Positions 1-9,816 of a stretch of 33,669 bases of DNA are shown here, one piece after another. The stretch is taken from positions 1 through 33,669 of the forward strand of contig JALHOC010000025.1 of NCBI GenBank assembly GCA_022843225.1, read 5' to 3'. The notes beneath the pieces are model-generated. The model saw only the letters and a program-made list of their open reading frames with translations. It was not told the origin of the DNA and did no database searches. The stretch is from Hyphomonadaceae bacterium (GTDB lineage Bacteria > Pseudomonadota > Alphaproteobacteria > Caulobacterales > Aquidulcibacteraceae). Made by a program: the position numbers and the translations under genes. Position 1 is the stretch's first letter, and every line of letters starts with the position of its first letter.

Positions 1-1166
1 GCCACGACCGCCAGCCCAATCATCCACCACCGACCCGACGCCAAATCTGGCAATTCTACCGGCCCAACCGCGACTTGATTTGCGAACAGCGCGTGGGTGG
101 CGAAGAAGAGCGCCAATTTGGCGATCACGCCCAGCACGGCGGCCGTGATCGCGGCCAACGCGCCCGCCGCGCGCGGATTGGATTGCAGACGCTCCGCATG
201 GGGCGCCCCGGCGAAAATCCAGACAAACGAAGGCGCGAACGTGCACCACGAGGCCAACGCCGCACCGCCAAGAGCAAGCCAAAGCCCGCCCTCGCCCCAA
301 CCCGCGAGGAAGCCCACGAACTGGTTCACCAGGATCAGCGGCCCGGGCGTTGTCTCCGCGAGGCCGAGCCCGTCGATCATTTGATCGGTGGTCAGCCAGC
401 CGCGTGCGGCAACTTCAGCGGTGAGATACGCAAGCACGGCGTAGGCGCCGCCAAACGTGACGCAGGCCAGCACTGAAAACAGAAGCGCGATCTGGAAGAG
501 GACATGATCGGTGCCGAGCGTCAGCGCAATCAGCGCCACCGGCGCGAACCAGAGCGCCAGCCAGAAAAAGGCTTGGCCCAAAGCTCCCCCCCTCTCTTCC
601 AGACCAGAGGTGTCCTGCACGTGAGACGGCGCCGCCCCGAGGACCGCAGATGCGCCAATCACTCCTGCGATCACAATCACCAACGGAAACGGCGCGCCGA
701 GCATCAGCGCTGCGAACGCCGCGAGCGCGATCCAGAGCGCTGCGCGTGTCTTGAACGCTCGTTTGCCGACCTTGAGCAACGCCTCCGCGACCAGCGCAAC
801 CACCGCGCATTTCACGCCGTCGAAGGCGGCGGCGACCAAAGGAACCTGCCCATACGCGACGTAGAGCCAAGACAACGCAAGGACAATCAGCGCGCCGGGG
901 ATCACGAACAGCCAGCCCGCGATCAGCGCGCCAGCCCAGCCGCGCAAGCGCCAGCCGATATAGGTCGCGAGCTGCTGCGCCTCGGGACCAGGCAGCAGCA
1001 TGCAAAACGCCAGCATATGCTGAAAGCGCGTATCATCGATCCATCGCCGCTCATCGACGAACACCCGATGCATCAAAGCGATCTGGCCCGCCGGGCCGCC
1101 AAAGCCCAGACAACCGATCTTGAGCGATTCACGACAAAGCGTGGCGAGCGAGAGTGCGGGAGTCAC
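1..1166 (-). CDS. chrA: ChrA-family chromate transporter (C-terminus cut by window edge)
   Basis: The minus-strand frame stays open for 388 codons from a GTG at 1166 to the window edge, so only the last residues are missing. It reads as a two-domain (CHR-CHR) membrane transporter. The N-terminal repeat has LGFGGPAGQIALMHR at about residues 20-34 and LLPGPEAQQLATY at about 58-69. The second repeat has TFGGAYAVLAYL at about 240 and ETTPGPLILVNQFVGF at 271-286. Long hydrophobic helices separate them. Family members export chromate by proton-coupled antiport, although many homologues have not been tested. The start is uncertain: GTG 1166 has no strong Shine-Dalgarno, but it is the first start after the upstream MFS stop, 47 bp away, and gives the expected N-terminus. 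It is probably the last gene of a DUF2306-MFS-chrA transcription unit. The family call is firm; the substrate is inferred. Confidence 0.9.
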   Translation of the reverse strand, partial: MTPALSLATLCRESLKIGCLGFGGPAGQIALMHRVFVDERRWIDDTRFQHMLAFCMLLPGPEAQQLATYIGWRLRGWAGALIAGWLFVIPGALIVLALSWLYVAYGQVPLVAAAFDGVKCAVVALVAEALLKVGKRAFKTRAALWIALAAFAALMLGAPFPLVIVIAGVIGASAVLGAAPSHVQDTSGLEERGGALGQAFFWLALWFAPVALIALTLGTDHVLFQIALLFSVLACVTFGGAYAVLAYLTAEVAARGWLTTDQMIDGLGLAETTPGPLILVNQFVGFLAGWGEGGLWLALGGAALASWCTFAPSFVWIFAGAPHAERLQSNPRAAGALAAITAAVLGVIAKLALFFATHALFANQVAVGPVELPDLASGRWWMIGLAVV

Positions 1167-1213
1167 AATCAGCGGCGCTAGCCCGGTTTTGCGACGCTCG
1201 CAATCGCGCAGCC

Positions 1214-2443
1214 CTATGCGCGCGGTTTTTCTTCGCCATACGCGATCTCACCGGCGGAAACGCTGGTGCCGATCTGCGGCGAGAATTCTTCCTTGCTGGT
1301 CGAGGCTTCGCGCGCACCACGACGCCAGAACATCGCCGCGCACACGGCGAACGCGGCGGCGCCCGCGAACCAGAACATGCCGCCAATGCCGAACCAATCC
1401 ACGAGCGGTCCCATGAGGATCGGGCCGATGACCGACCCGCCAGCCCAAACAAACAGCAAGCCCGCCGCCGATTGCGCGAGCCGCCCCGGCTCGGCCCGGT
1501 CGGCCATGTGCGCGACGGCGATGCCGTAGAAACTAAGCGCGCCCGCGCCCCATAGGAAAAACAAGAGCACCGCCGACCATTCCAGCAGCCGCCCGCTCCC
1601 CAACGCCAGCGCAAAAGCCGATAGCGCGGCGAGCGCCGTCAACGCGGCGATCACAAGTCGGCGATCAACGCGGTCGGAAACTCGGCCCGCCGGCCATTGC
1701 AGCAGCAAAGATCCGGTGAAGGCGGCCGAATAGAATTCAGCAGCGGCGTACGGGCCGTAATGCTCGGATGCATAGAGCGGCGCAAGCGCAAGCACGCCGC
1801 CGTTCACCAAACCCGCCCCGAAACTCCCGATCACTGCCGCAGGCGCGGTGGCGAATTGCTCGACGAGCGCGAGCGGCTGAGCCTTCGGCGGATCGGGCTG
1901 TTCCGCGGCGGTGAAGCATATCGGCACCATCGAGAGCGCGGCGAAGGCCGCGGCAATCATCCAAGGTTCGGGGGCCTCGGGCGCGAAATCAAAGGCGAAG
2001 AACGGTCCCAAAGCGAGCGACGCTTTGGTCATCACCATGTACACGCTCATGATCTCGCCCCGCACGCGCGCGCCGATGGTGAAGTTCATCCAGCTCTCGA
2101 TGGCGGCGAACATCAAAGCTACGCACACGCCAGCCGCCATGCGCGCCAAGCCCCACGACCAAACGTCGCCGGTGAAGTGAAGCGCCATAGTGGCGACCGA
2201 GAAGATCGCGGCACAGGCGGCGTAAACGCGGATGTGCCCCACACGTGAGAGCAATGTGGTGGCAAGCACGGCGCCAAGCATGAAGCCTGCGGAGTATGCA
2301 GCGGCGACGAGGCCCAGTTCGGTGCGCGAATGCCCTTCCGCGATGAACGCGATGGGCAGACGCACGCCGAGCAGACCGCCCGCCAGTTGAAGAATGGCGA
2401 TAGCAGCGATGAGCGCGGCGACGTTGCGCAGGAGGCTTGGCAT
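1214..2443 (-). CDS. MFS transporter, YcaD-like
   Basis: A 409-residue, 12-helix major facilitator protein. Starting at ATG 2443, the N-terminus (MPSLLRNVAALIAAIAILQL) goes straight into helix 1. The pattern resembles the YcaD subgroup: an early VRLPIAFIAEGHSRTELGLV-type segment, then an acidic ARMAAGVCVALMFAAIESW helix carrying a Glu, then a regularly charged cytosolic loop. A TTG at 2488 would add 15 residues but is less likely. No substrate can be read from the sequence; YcaD relatives are mostly uncharacterised. It lies 72 bp downstream of the DUF2306 gene and 47 bp upstream of chrA on the same strand, so co-transcription is plausible. The C-terminus is a short charged cytosolic tail ending in GEEKPRA. 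Confidence 0.88.
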   Translation of the reverse strand: MPSLLRNVAALIAAIAILQLAGGLLGVRLPIAFIAEGHSRTELGLVAAAYSAGFMLGAVLATTLLSRVGHIRVYAACAAIFSVATMALHFTGDVWSWGLARMAAGVCVALMFAAIESWMNFTIGARVRGEIMSVYMVMTKASLALGPFFAFDFAPEAPEPWMIAAAFAALSMVPICFTAAEQPDPPKAQPLALVEQFATAPAAVIGSFGAGLVNGGVLALAPLYASEHYGPYAAAEFYSAAFTGSLLLQWPAGRVSDRVDRRLVIAALTALAALSAFALALGSGRLLEWSAVLLFFLWGAGALSFYGIAVAHMADRAEPGRLAQSAAGLLFVWAGGSVIGPILMGPLVDWFGIGGMFWFAGAAAFAVCAAMFWRRGAREASTSKEEFSPQIGTSVSAGEIAYGEEKPRA

Positions 2444-2515
2444 GGGAGCGCCGCTTCTAAGCTGTTTCGGCGACGCGCCCAACCGCAATTCACGGCCAAA
2501 CTGCGGGCATCGGCG

Positions 2516-3085
2516 CTACATCGAAAAGAATACTGAAAACAACACTCGACCGGGCATGAAAGCAAACAATCCGGCGATGATGAGCCCGCCCACGAACATG
2601 CCGGTCATCATCTTCTGGTGCTCGCGCACCTTGTGGCGGCGCGCCATGAAAACCGCCATCGGCAGGACAATGATGGTCCAGCCGGTCAGCAAGTGGATAA
2701 AGCTGAAAGCGCCGCCGTTGAGTTCGCGGATGAACAACGAGGAAATCGCCGTAACCGCCATGGCGATCACCCATCCCCAGCCGAGGGTACGGTGCATATT
2801 TGTCCCCTTCACGCCTGCCAGCAGCACGATCCCGATCGCCAACGCGGTCAGCGCTGCGACGAGATGAACCTGAATGACTGGCCCAGCGGCCAAGATGGGC
2901 GCGAGATCCGGGATCTGGGGGCGGATGTTGAGCCGGGCGATGGCGTCCAGATAATCGTCAAACCGGTCGCCGAACGCGACGACGACGATCGCGGCGGTCA
3001 AGGCGAACGAAATCGCGAGGCTGACCAGCCATTGCCGCAGGCGCGATGCGGGCTTGGGCTTGATAGCGCTGTGAGTCACGGGCAT
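2516..3085 (-). CDS. DUF2306 family membrane protein
   Basis: A 189-residue integral membrane protein with about five predicted helices (residues 19-38, 69-91, 99-118, 126-148 and 159-177). The family signature is visible as VHLVAALTALAIG, MHRTLGWGW, IHLLTGW and the C-terminal MFVGGLIIAGLFAFMPGR. Histidines at 74, 98, 131, 151 and 156 lie in or beside helices. DUF2306 has no agreed function. ATG 3085 directly abuts a GGAG, so the in-frame GTG two codons downstream may be the true start, since it has a better spacing to that GGAG. A longer open frame to 3295 overlaps the divergent regulator and is unlikely to be translated. The gene is divergent from the LytTR regulator with only 46 bp between the starts, which suggests that it is the regulator's partner or target. 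Confidence 0.85.
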   Translation of the reverse strand: MPVTHSAIKPKPASRLRQWLVSLAISFALTAAIVVVAFGDRFDDYLDAIARLNIRPQIPDLAPILAAGPVIQVHLVAALTALAIGIVLLAGVKGTNMHRTLGWGWVIAMAVTAISSLFIRELNGGAFSFIHLLTGWTIIVLPMAVFMARRHKVREHQKMMTGMFVGGLIIAGLFAFMPGRVLFSVFFSM

Positions 3086-3131
3086 CTCCGTTCGGTGTAA
3101 GGTCGCCCATCCATGGCGGCGGCGCGCGCGG

Positions 3132-3944
3132 ATGCACCCAATTATGCGTAAGACGGCGTCAGAAACGCGTGAAGCGGAGGGATGGGTGGTTCGCGCTTCG
3201 CGAATGGCGTCCCGCTGGGCCGCCGACCACTGGCGCGGACTTGTGGTCGCGGCATTTGCCGGACTCTTCATGGCGGTCATCGGCCCGTTTGGCACAATCG
3301 AGGCACCGTTCGCGCATCGGCTGCTCTATTGGGCGCCCACGATGGTGGGCGGCGCGGTACTCGGCAGCATCACGTCGTGGATCGTTGGTCGTCCGCGACG
3401 GATTGGCGACAATCCCTGGCTCCTGTGGGCGTCGGTGTCCGTTGCTGTCAGCGTGCCCATTACCGTGTTCGTTTGGCTTTACACACAGTTTCTGTTCAAC
3501 ATTCACTCAGGCACCCTGCTCTATCTGTTCCCCAATGTCCTGATTATCTCCGCGGCAATGACCGCGATCATGGTGCTCGTCTACCGGCCTGGCGCGGCCA
3601 CTCAGGCCACGCCAGGGCCAAACCCCGCGCCGGTTCGCTTCCTCGATCGGCTGCCGCCCAAACTGAAGGGCGCGGCGATCTTTGCCGTGTCCGGCGAGGA
3701 TCATTATCTACGGCTGCATACCTCGAAAGGCAGCGACCTCATCCTATTGCGCCTGTCAGACGCGATCGCCGAGCTCGATGGCGTCGAAGGTGCGCAGACG
3801 CACCGCTCCTGGTGGGTGGCGCGCGAGGCTGTCGTAACCACGCGCCGCGAAGGCGACCGAGCGGTGCTTGTTCTTAAGAATGGCGTCGAAGCGCCGGTGA
3901 GCCGGCCGAACCTTCGCGTTCTGCGCGAAGCGGGCTGGTTCTAG
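3132..3944 (+). CDS. Membrane-anchored LytTR-family transcriptional regulator
   Basis: A 270-residue protein with four predicted membrane helices (about 36-53, 66-86, 98-121 and 129-151), a Pro/Ala-rich linker (154-168) and a C-terminal LytTR DNA-binding domain (about 169-268). Diagnostic LytTR residues are SGEDHYLRLHT at 187-197, THRSWWVAREAV at 223-234 and PVSRPNLRVLREAGW at 255-269. There is no receiver domain, so it is not a classical AlgR/LytR response regulator; the membrane part presumably acts as sensor or tether. It is divergent from the DUF2306 gene and convergent with the M28 peptidase, whose stop lies 30 bp away. A second in-frame ATG is four codons downstream of the chosen one. 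No clear LytTR direct repeat or core promoter was found in the 46-bp divergent gap. Confidence 0.9.
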   Translation: MHPIMRKTASETREAEGWVVRASRMASRWAADHWRGLVVAAFAGLFMAVIGPFGTIEAPFAHRLLYWAPTMVGGAVLGSITSWIVGRPRRIGDNPWLLWASVSVAVSVPITVFVWLYTQFLFNIHSGTLLYLFPNVLIISAAMTAIMVLVYRPGAATQATPGPNPAPVRFLDRLPPKLKGAAIFAVSGEDHYLRLHTSKGSDLILLRLSDAIAELDGVEGAQTHRSWWVAREAVVTTRREGDRAVLVLKNGVEAPVSRPNLRVLREAGWF

Positions 3945-3974
3945 AGCGGCGCGCGCGACTCCCGGATTTCGACA

Positions 3975-5372
3975 TCACTCGGGGCGGAAGGTCCAATCAT
4001 TGTCGGCCGCCAGATAAACGAAGGTCGCCCACGCCGCGACGTTCTGGCGAAGCGCGGCAGGCTCAATCATGTTGAGCGTGTCGTTTGGCGTGTGATGGAC
4101 ATCGAAATAGTCCCAGCCATCTTGTTGTAAATCGACGACTGGCACGCCCGCCTGCCGGAGCGCGCCGACATCCGCGCCACCGGTAGCTTCGTTGTTGCCA
4201 GGCCCGACGCCTAGCGGCGCCAACGCGCGCCGGAAAGCGCGCGCATGCGGCATGGCGTTCTCCGCGAAGCGCGTGTCGAAACGCCACACGCGGCCCGCGC
4301 CAAAATCGCTTTCAAGTGCAACGACATGGGTTTCGCCGGCATGCTCGCGCGCGTACGCCGCGCCGCCATGCACGCCATTTTCTTCCGAGCCCGCGAGTAA
4401 AATGCGGATCGTGCGGCTTGGCCGACGCGGCAATTGCCGAATGAGCCGCGCCGCCGCCGTAATGATAGCAACGCCCGCGCCGTCATCTATGGCACCCTGC
4501 CCCATGTCCCACGAATCCAAATGGGCGGCGAGCAGCACGATCTCATTGGGGCGAGCGCGCCCGCGAATTTCCGCGATCACATTGCCTGATGGCGCGTTCT
4601 CGCGAATGTCAGCTTCGATCAGCATGCGCACACGCGTGGGGCCTCGCGCGACGAGCCGCGCGAGGATGTCAGCGTCCGCCGGCGAGATCGCCATCGCGGG
4701 CAAAGACGTGCCCGCGGGTTGACGCGACGAGCCGCCCTGGTGCGCGAAGCGATGCGGATCGGTGCCGACAGAGCGGATAAGGCAACCCACCGCGCCCTTG
4801 GCCTGCGCCACCGGCGCGCAGCGCCCGCGCTTAGCGACCGCAACGCCATAGCCGGACCCATCCTGCGTGCGCGTCATAGGTTCATCGATGAACACGATGC
4901 GTCCCGCCACGGCATTGTTCGGCGCAGCTTCGAGCGCGGCCAAATTCGGGAAGCGCACAACCTCAGCCTCTAAGCCATTGGTTGGCGTCGATGGCGAGCC
5001 GCCTAGCGCCGCAGCCACAAGAGGCTGCGCGCCAGGAGTCGACACGATGTGCACCTCCTCGCGCAACGCATCCCAGTACGGGATCGTGAACGGCTCGATG
5101 CGCACGTTTTCAAAGCCATTGGCGCGCAACACCGCCACCGCCCAATCGCGTGCGCGGGCTTCGGCTTCGGAGGCCGCCATGCGCGGGCCAACTTCGGTGA
5201 CGAGGCTTTCGGCGATCTCGTAGGCGTGGTTGCTCTCGAGCGCGGCGGCTTGCAGGCGATCCACTGTTCGCTGTTGCGCTGCGGTGATTGGCGTTAGGGG
5301 CGCTGCCACCTGCTGTGCATACGCGGCCGAGGCAAAGCCAAGCGCCAGCGCGACTGCGATCAAATGCTTCAT
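3975..5372 (-). CDS. Secreted M28-family zinc metallopeptidase
   Basis: A 465-residue peptidase with an N-terminal signal peptide (MKHLIAVALALGFASAAYA, probable cleavage after residue 19 or 20). A PA-like inserted region (about 130-250) precedes the catalytic zinc domain. The co-catalytic metal ligands and general base of M28 are all visible: His284 (AAHLDSWD), Asp297 (AIDDGAG), Glu330/Glu331 (GSEENG), Asp356 (ESDFGA) and His427 (VHHTPND). The protein is therefore likely an active aminopeptidase or carboxypeptidase in the periplasm or outside the cell. The ATG at 5372 is preceded by a purine-rich AAGGGG ribosome binding site. It appears monocistronic, convergent with the LytTR gene. The exact substrate cannot be told from the sequence. 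Confidence 0.95.
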   Translation of the reverse strand: MKHLIAVALALGFASAAYAQQVAAPLTPITAAQQRTVDRLQAAALESNHAYEIAESLVTEVGPRMAASEAEARARDWAVAVLRANGFENVRIEPFTIPYWDALREEVHIVSTPGAQPLVAAALGGSPSTPTNGLEAEVVRFPNLAALEAAPNNAVAGRIVFIDEPMTRTQDGSGYGVAVAKRGRCAPVAQAKGAVGCLIRSVGTDPHRFAHQGGSSRQPAGTSLPAMAISPADADILARLVARGPTRVRMLIEADIRENAPSGNVIAEIRGRARPNEIVLLAAHLDSWDMGQGAIDDGAGVAIITAAARLIRQLPRRPSRTIRILLAGSEENGVHGGAAYAREHAGETHVVALESDFGAGRVWRFDTRFAENAMPHARAFRRALAPLGVGPGNNEATGGADVGALRQAGVPVVDLQQDGWDYFDVHHTPNDTLNMIEPAALRQNVAAWATFVYLAADNDWTFRPE

Positions 5373-5436
5373 TTTGATCCCCTTCGGCTTCTTTTCGCCG
5401 TCGGGCCAAGCGTGGGCAAGTGCTTTGCGACCGGCG

Positions 5437-5994
5437 CTAGCGCGTCCGCGCCTTCCACTGCGCTTTCGACTGGCCGTAGATGTCCACCAGGTGCGCCTCG
5501 AACGGCGGCGCGAGGCGATGGTCCTCGCGTTTAAGGTTGGACCCCAGGCGCAGCGCCAGCGCGATCGAGGGCGCGTTCTTTTTGTCGATGCAGTGGATCA
5601 CATGATCCCAGCCGAGATTGTCGAAGGCCCAGTCGATAGCCGCAGTTGCGCCTTCGAGCGCGTAGCCCTGCCCCATGGCGCTCATCTTCAAACCCCAGCC
5701 GACTTCATCGCCCGGCCACGAGCCTTCCTTGCCACCCGGCCGCCAAGGGCCCAAGCGTCCGATCCACTCGCCGGTGTCACGCTTCAGGACGGAGAACATC
5801 GAGTAGCCCAGTAGCGACCAGGCCCCCGCCAGCGTCGCCATTGTGCGCCACGCCGCATCGCGCGCCTGCAAGCCGCCGATGAAGCGCATCGTCTCTTCTT
5901 CGGCGCCCATTTCGGCGAAGCCGTCGAAATCTTCGTGCGCGGGCGGGCGCAGGATGAGGCGCGCGGTGACGAGGGTGGGGCCGAGGATCATCAC
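5437..5994 (-). CDS. GNAT N-acetyltransferase, RimJ/RimL-like
   Basis: A 185-residue Gcn5-related acetyltransferase of the RimJ/RimL/SpeG-like group. The N-terminus begins with the typical ITxRLxLRP-type strand (VTARLILRPPAHEDFDGF, residues 9-26). Acetyl-CoA-binding motif A is MGQGYALEGATAAIDWAF at about 107-124. The conserved NAPSIALALRLG helix is at 140-151. Expected role: transfer of an acetyl group from acetyl-CoA to a protein N-terminus or a small amine; the target is unknown. The GTG at 5994 overlaps the stop of the preceding short ORF (GTGA), and an in-frame ATG follows at 5991. It is the last gene of the apparent mdh-led minus-strand cluster. Confidence 0.92.
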   Translation of the reverse strand: MMILGPTLVTARLILRPPAHEDFDGFAEMGAEEETMRFIGGLQARDAAWRTMATLAGAWSLLGYSMFSVLKRDTGEWIGRLGPWRPGGKEGSWPGDEVGWGLKMSAMGQGYALEGATAAIDWAFDNLGWDHVIHCIDKKNAPSIALALRLGSNLKREDHRLAPPFEAHLVDIYGQSKAQWKARTR

Positions 5995-6284
5995 TTGATT
6001 CTTTCGATAACAACCTGGCTTCGCGAGTTTGATGGAACACTATTAGGGCCGCGCGGGTCGCCCCAATGTTCTTCAAATACAGACACTCTGGGCCAACCGT
6101 CGCGTTCAAAAACGGCGGCTGGCGCTGTTGGCCCTTGCAAAACACCTCGCTCTATCTCGCGCCAGTCCGACCCCAAACACTGTCGTGTACTATAACGGGT
6201 ATGTAGATGCCGGAAATCGCCTTCATGTTCGCGGACAACTATAACCGAATGTGGTGCACGAATGCGGGACCTAGGCAGCGTCAC
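5991..6284 (-). CDS. Short hypothetical ORF of atypical codon usage
   Basis: A 97-codon frame from GTG 6284 to the TGA overlapped by the GNAT start. I do not recognise the product. It is hydrophilic, rich in Arg, His, Ser and Trp, with no signal peptide or membrane helix. By my count 52 of 97 codons end in A or T, quite unlike the strongly G/C-ending neighbours, so the stretch is either acquired DNA, a degraded gene or non-coding sequence that happens to be open. For coding: its start overlaps the upstream gene by 14 bp, and its stop overlaps the downstream GTG, as in a coupled operon. Against: there is no ATG, the ribosome binding site is weak and no motif is recognised. Confidence 0.4.
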   Translation of the reverse strand: MTLPRSRIRAPHSVIVVREHEGDFRHLHTRYSTRQCLGSDWREIERGVLQGPTAPAAVFERDGWPRVSVFEEHWGDPRGPNSVPSNSRSQVVIERIK

Positions 6285-6780
6285 GACATCTCGCCGCTCG
6301 CACGAGAGCGATCACGTCAGCAATATCGCGCGCGCCGCGCGCCTTGGCATGGGCGTGATACACGGTGGCGATAATCCCCAGCACTGCACCCGCAATGAGA
6401 TAGGAACTCGCTTCCGCCGGACCCAGTTCGCTTAGAATCTTGCTGGCAGCTTCGGGCGCTGCTTGCGTGGCTGCAGCTGCCAGCGCGATTGGCACGCTGA
6501 CATTGAACACAAACGTGCGCCGGAAGGCGGCCTCAGCTTGCTCGGCGTTGATCTTGGCAACGGCATCCAAGTGCTCAAGCGCGGCAACGTCGAGGCCGTT
6601 CGCCGCGTCAAGCGCGGCCCTACCTGCCTTGCCACGCAAGAGTCGCCGCAGGCGATCCGATGGAGAACGGTCCGAAAATCCCAGAAGCGTTGTGCTCAGC
6701 CATGGCGATGGTGCGCGCGCGAGCGCGTCCCATTGCGACGGCAGCGGGTCCTCCGCACGTATTTCGGGTCTTACAGTCAT
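6271..6780 (-). CDS. Hypothetical protein with two C-terminal membrane helices
   Basis: A 169-residue protein of unknown function. A hydrophilic N-terminal half (about 1-85) includes an Arg-rich stretch (SDRLRRLLRGKAGRAALDAA). It is followed by two hydrophobic segments at about 89-107 (VFNVSVPIALAAAATQA) and 127-143 (SYLIAGAVLGIIATVYH), separated by an acidic loop, and a short cytosolic tail with a cluster of basic residues. ATG 6780 is chosen; a TTG six bases upstream is possible. The start lies within 10 bp of the mdh stop, so it is probably translated from the mdh message. Codon usage is closer to the neighbours than that of the short ORF downstream. Confidence 0.65.
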   Translation of the reverse strand: MTVRPEIRAEDPLPSQWDALARAPSPWLSTTLLGFSDRSPSDRLRRLLRGKAGRAALDAANGLDVAALEHLDAVAKINAEQAEAAFRRTFVFNVSVPIALAAAATQAAPEAASKILSELGPAEASSYLIAGAVLGIIATVYHAHAKARGARDIADVIALVRAARCRDAA

Positions 6781-6786
6781 GCACAA

Positions 6787-8497
<1,711 letters not shown>

Positions 8498-8506
8498 GCG
8501 CGCAGC

Positions 8507-9727
8507 TTAGGCCAAGCGGCGCAATTCCTCCACCAGATCGGTACGTTCCCAGCTGAAGCCGCCTTCGTTGTCGGGCGTGCGACCGAAATGGCCGTAGGCG
8601 GCGGTGCGGGCGTAGATCGGGCGGTTCAGTTTCAGGTGCGTGCGGATCGCGCGCGGCGTGCAGCCGTTCATCAGCTCCGGCAGCGCCTTTTCAAGCTTGG
8701 CGGGATCGATCGTGTCGGCGCCATGGAGATCGACATAGAAGCTCGTGGGCGCCGCCACACCGATGGCGTAGCTGATCTGGATGGTGCAACGCTGCGCGAG
8801 GCCGGCGGCAACCACGTTCTTCGCCAAATAGCGACACGCATAGGCGGCAGAGCGATCGACTTTCGTTGGGTCCTTGCCTGAAAACGCGCCGCCGCCGTGC
8901 GGGCTGGCGCCGCCATAAGTATCGACAATAATCTTCCGACCCGTGAGGCCGCTATCGCCGTCCGGCCCGCCGATCTCAAATTTGCCCGTGGGGTTGATGA
9001 GCCACTTGGTTTTCTTCGTCACCAAGCCATTGGGAAACACCGAGAGCGCATAGGGCTTCACCAGGTCTTCCATGCGTTTGGTGCTGTAATTGGCGCCGTT
9101 CAGCTTCTTCTTGTGCTGATGACTGACCACAATCGCCACGACTTCAACGGGCTTGCCATTTTCATAGCGCAGCGTGACCTGGCTTTTCGCATCCGGCTCA
9201 AGCTCTGGCCGTTCGCCGGAATGACGGACGTCCGCCAAGCGCTTCAGAATGTTGTGCGAGTATTGCAGCGTCGCCGGCATCATTTCGGGCGTCTCGCTGC
9301 ACGCATAGCCGAACATAATCCCTTGATCGCCCGCGCCCTCGTCTTTCTTGGCGGTGGCGTCAACGCCCTGGGCGATATGCGCGGATTGGCCGTGCAGATA
9401 GCAGGCGTACTTCGCCTTCTCCCAGTGGAAGCCCTTCTGCGCGTAGCCGATATCCTTCACCGCCGCGCGCACCTTCGGCTGCAACGACGCGATGATGTCC
9501 TTCGTGAAGGCCTTGTTCTCAGCCTTGGATTTGCCGGCCCGCCCTGCCCGCACTTCGCCCGCGAGCACGATGCGGTTGGTCGTCACCAGCGTTTCGCACG
9601 CGACGCGCGCTTCGGGGTCCTTCTCGATGAAGGCGTCCACCACGGTGTCCGAAATTCGATCGGCCACTTTGTCGGGGTGGCCTTCCGACACGCTTTCACT
9701 GGTAAAAACGTAATTGCTGCGGATCAC
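8507..9727 (-). CDS. metK: S-adenosylmethionine synthetase
   Basis: A 406-residue methionine adenosyltransferase, which makes SAM from methionine and ATP in the cytoplasm. Recognisable motifs are the N-terminal [20 protein letters not shown] (8-27, ATP/Mg-binding His17 and Asp19), [12 protein letters not shown] (the hexapeptide-like signature) and the glycine-rich P-loop [16 protein letters not shown] in the C-terminal third. The start is GTG 9727, with GGAG eight bases upstream. An 89-bp leader separates it from the XRE regulator gene. I found no match to SAM-II, SAM/SAH or SAH riboswitch consensus from memory. The downstream neighbour is an O-methyltransferase rather than the trmB gene expected at this position in many relatives. 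Confidence 0.98.
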   Translation of the reverse strand: MIRSNYVFTSESVSEGHPDKVADRISDTVVDAFIEKDPEARVACETLVTTNRIVLAGEVRAGRAGKSKAENKAFTKDIIASLQPKVRAAVKDIGYAQKGFHWEKAKYACYLHGQSAHIAQGVDATAKKDEGAGDQGIMFGYACSETPEMMPATLQYSHNILKRLADVRHSGERPELEPDAKSQVTLRYENGKPVEVVAIVVSHQHKKKLNGANYSTKRMEDLVKPYALSVFPNGLVTKKTKWLINPTGKFEIGGPDGDSGLTGRKIIVDTYGGASPHGGGAFSGKDPTKVDRSAAYACRYLAKNVVAAGLAQRCTIQISYAIGVAAPTSFYVDLHGADTIDPAKLEKALPELMNGCTPRAIRTHLKLNRPIYARTAAYGHFGRTPDNEGGFSWERTDLVEELRRLA

Positions 9728-9765
9728 GCGGGATTCTCCGGCGAAGGGAATTGGGCTTCAAAGCA

Positions 9766-9792
9766 GGCGCCCTCTTATGCAGGTCCGGCGCC
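9766..9792. other. Inverted repeat in the metK leader
   Basis: Two copies of the self-complementary hexamer GGCGCC at 9766-9771 and 9787-9792 can form a six-base-pair stem with a 15-base loop. They sit between the XRE stop (9817) and the metK start (9727). This might be a weak terminator of the upstream unit, a leader stem controlling metK or chance in GC-rich DNA. Confidence 0.25.
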
Positions 9793-9816
9793 GCGAGCAA
9801 CTCTAGGTGGGGCCCT

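Noticed and set aside
3086-3131. LytTR binding repeats in the divergent gap
   Set aside because: No pair of similar nine-base half-sites with ten- to thirteen-base spacing could be seen in 46 bp.
9728-9816. Known SAM riboswitch before metK
   Set aside because: I compared the leader from memory with SAM-II, SAM/SAH and SAH element cores and found no match. Only a short inverted repeat is visible.
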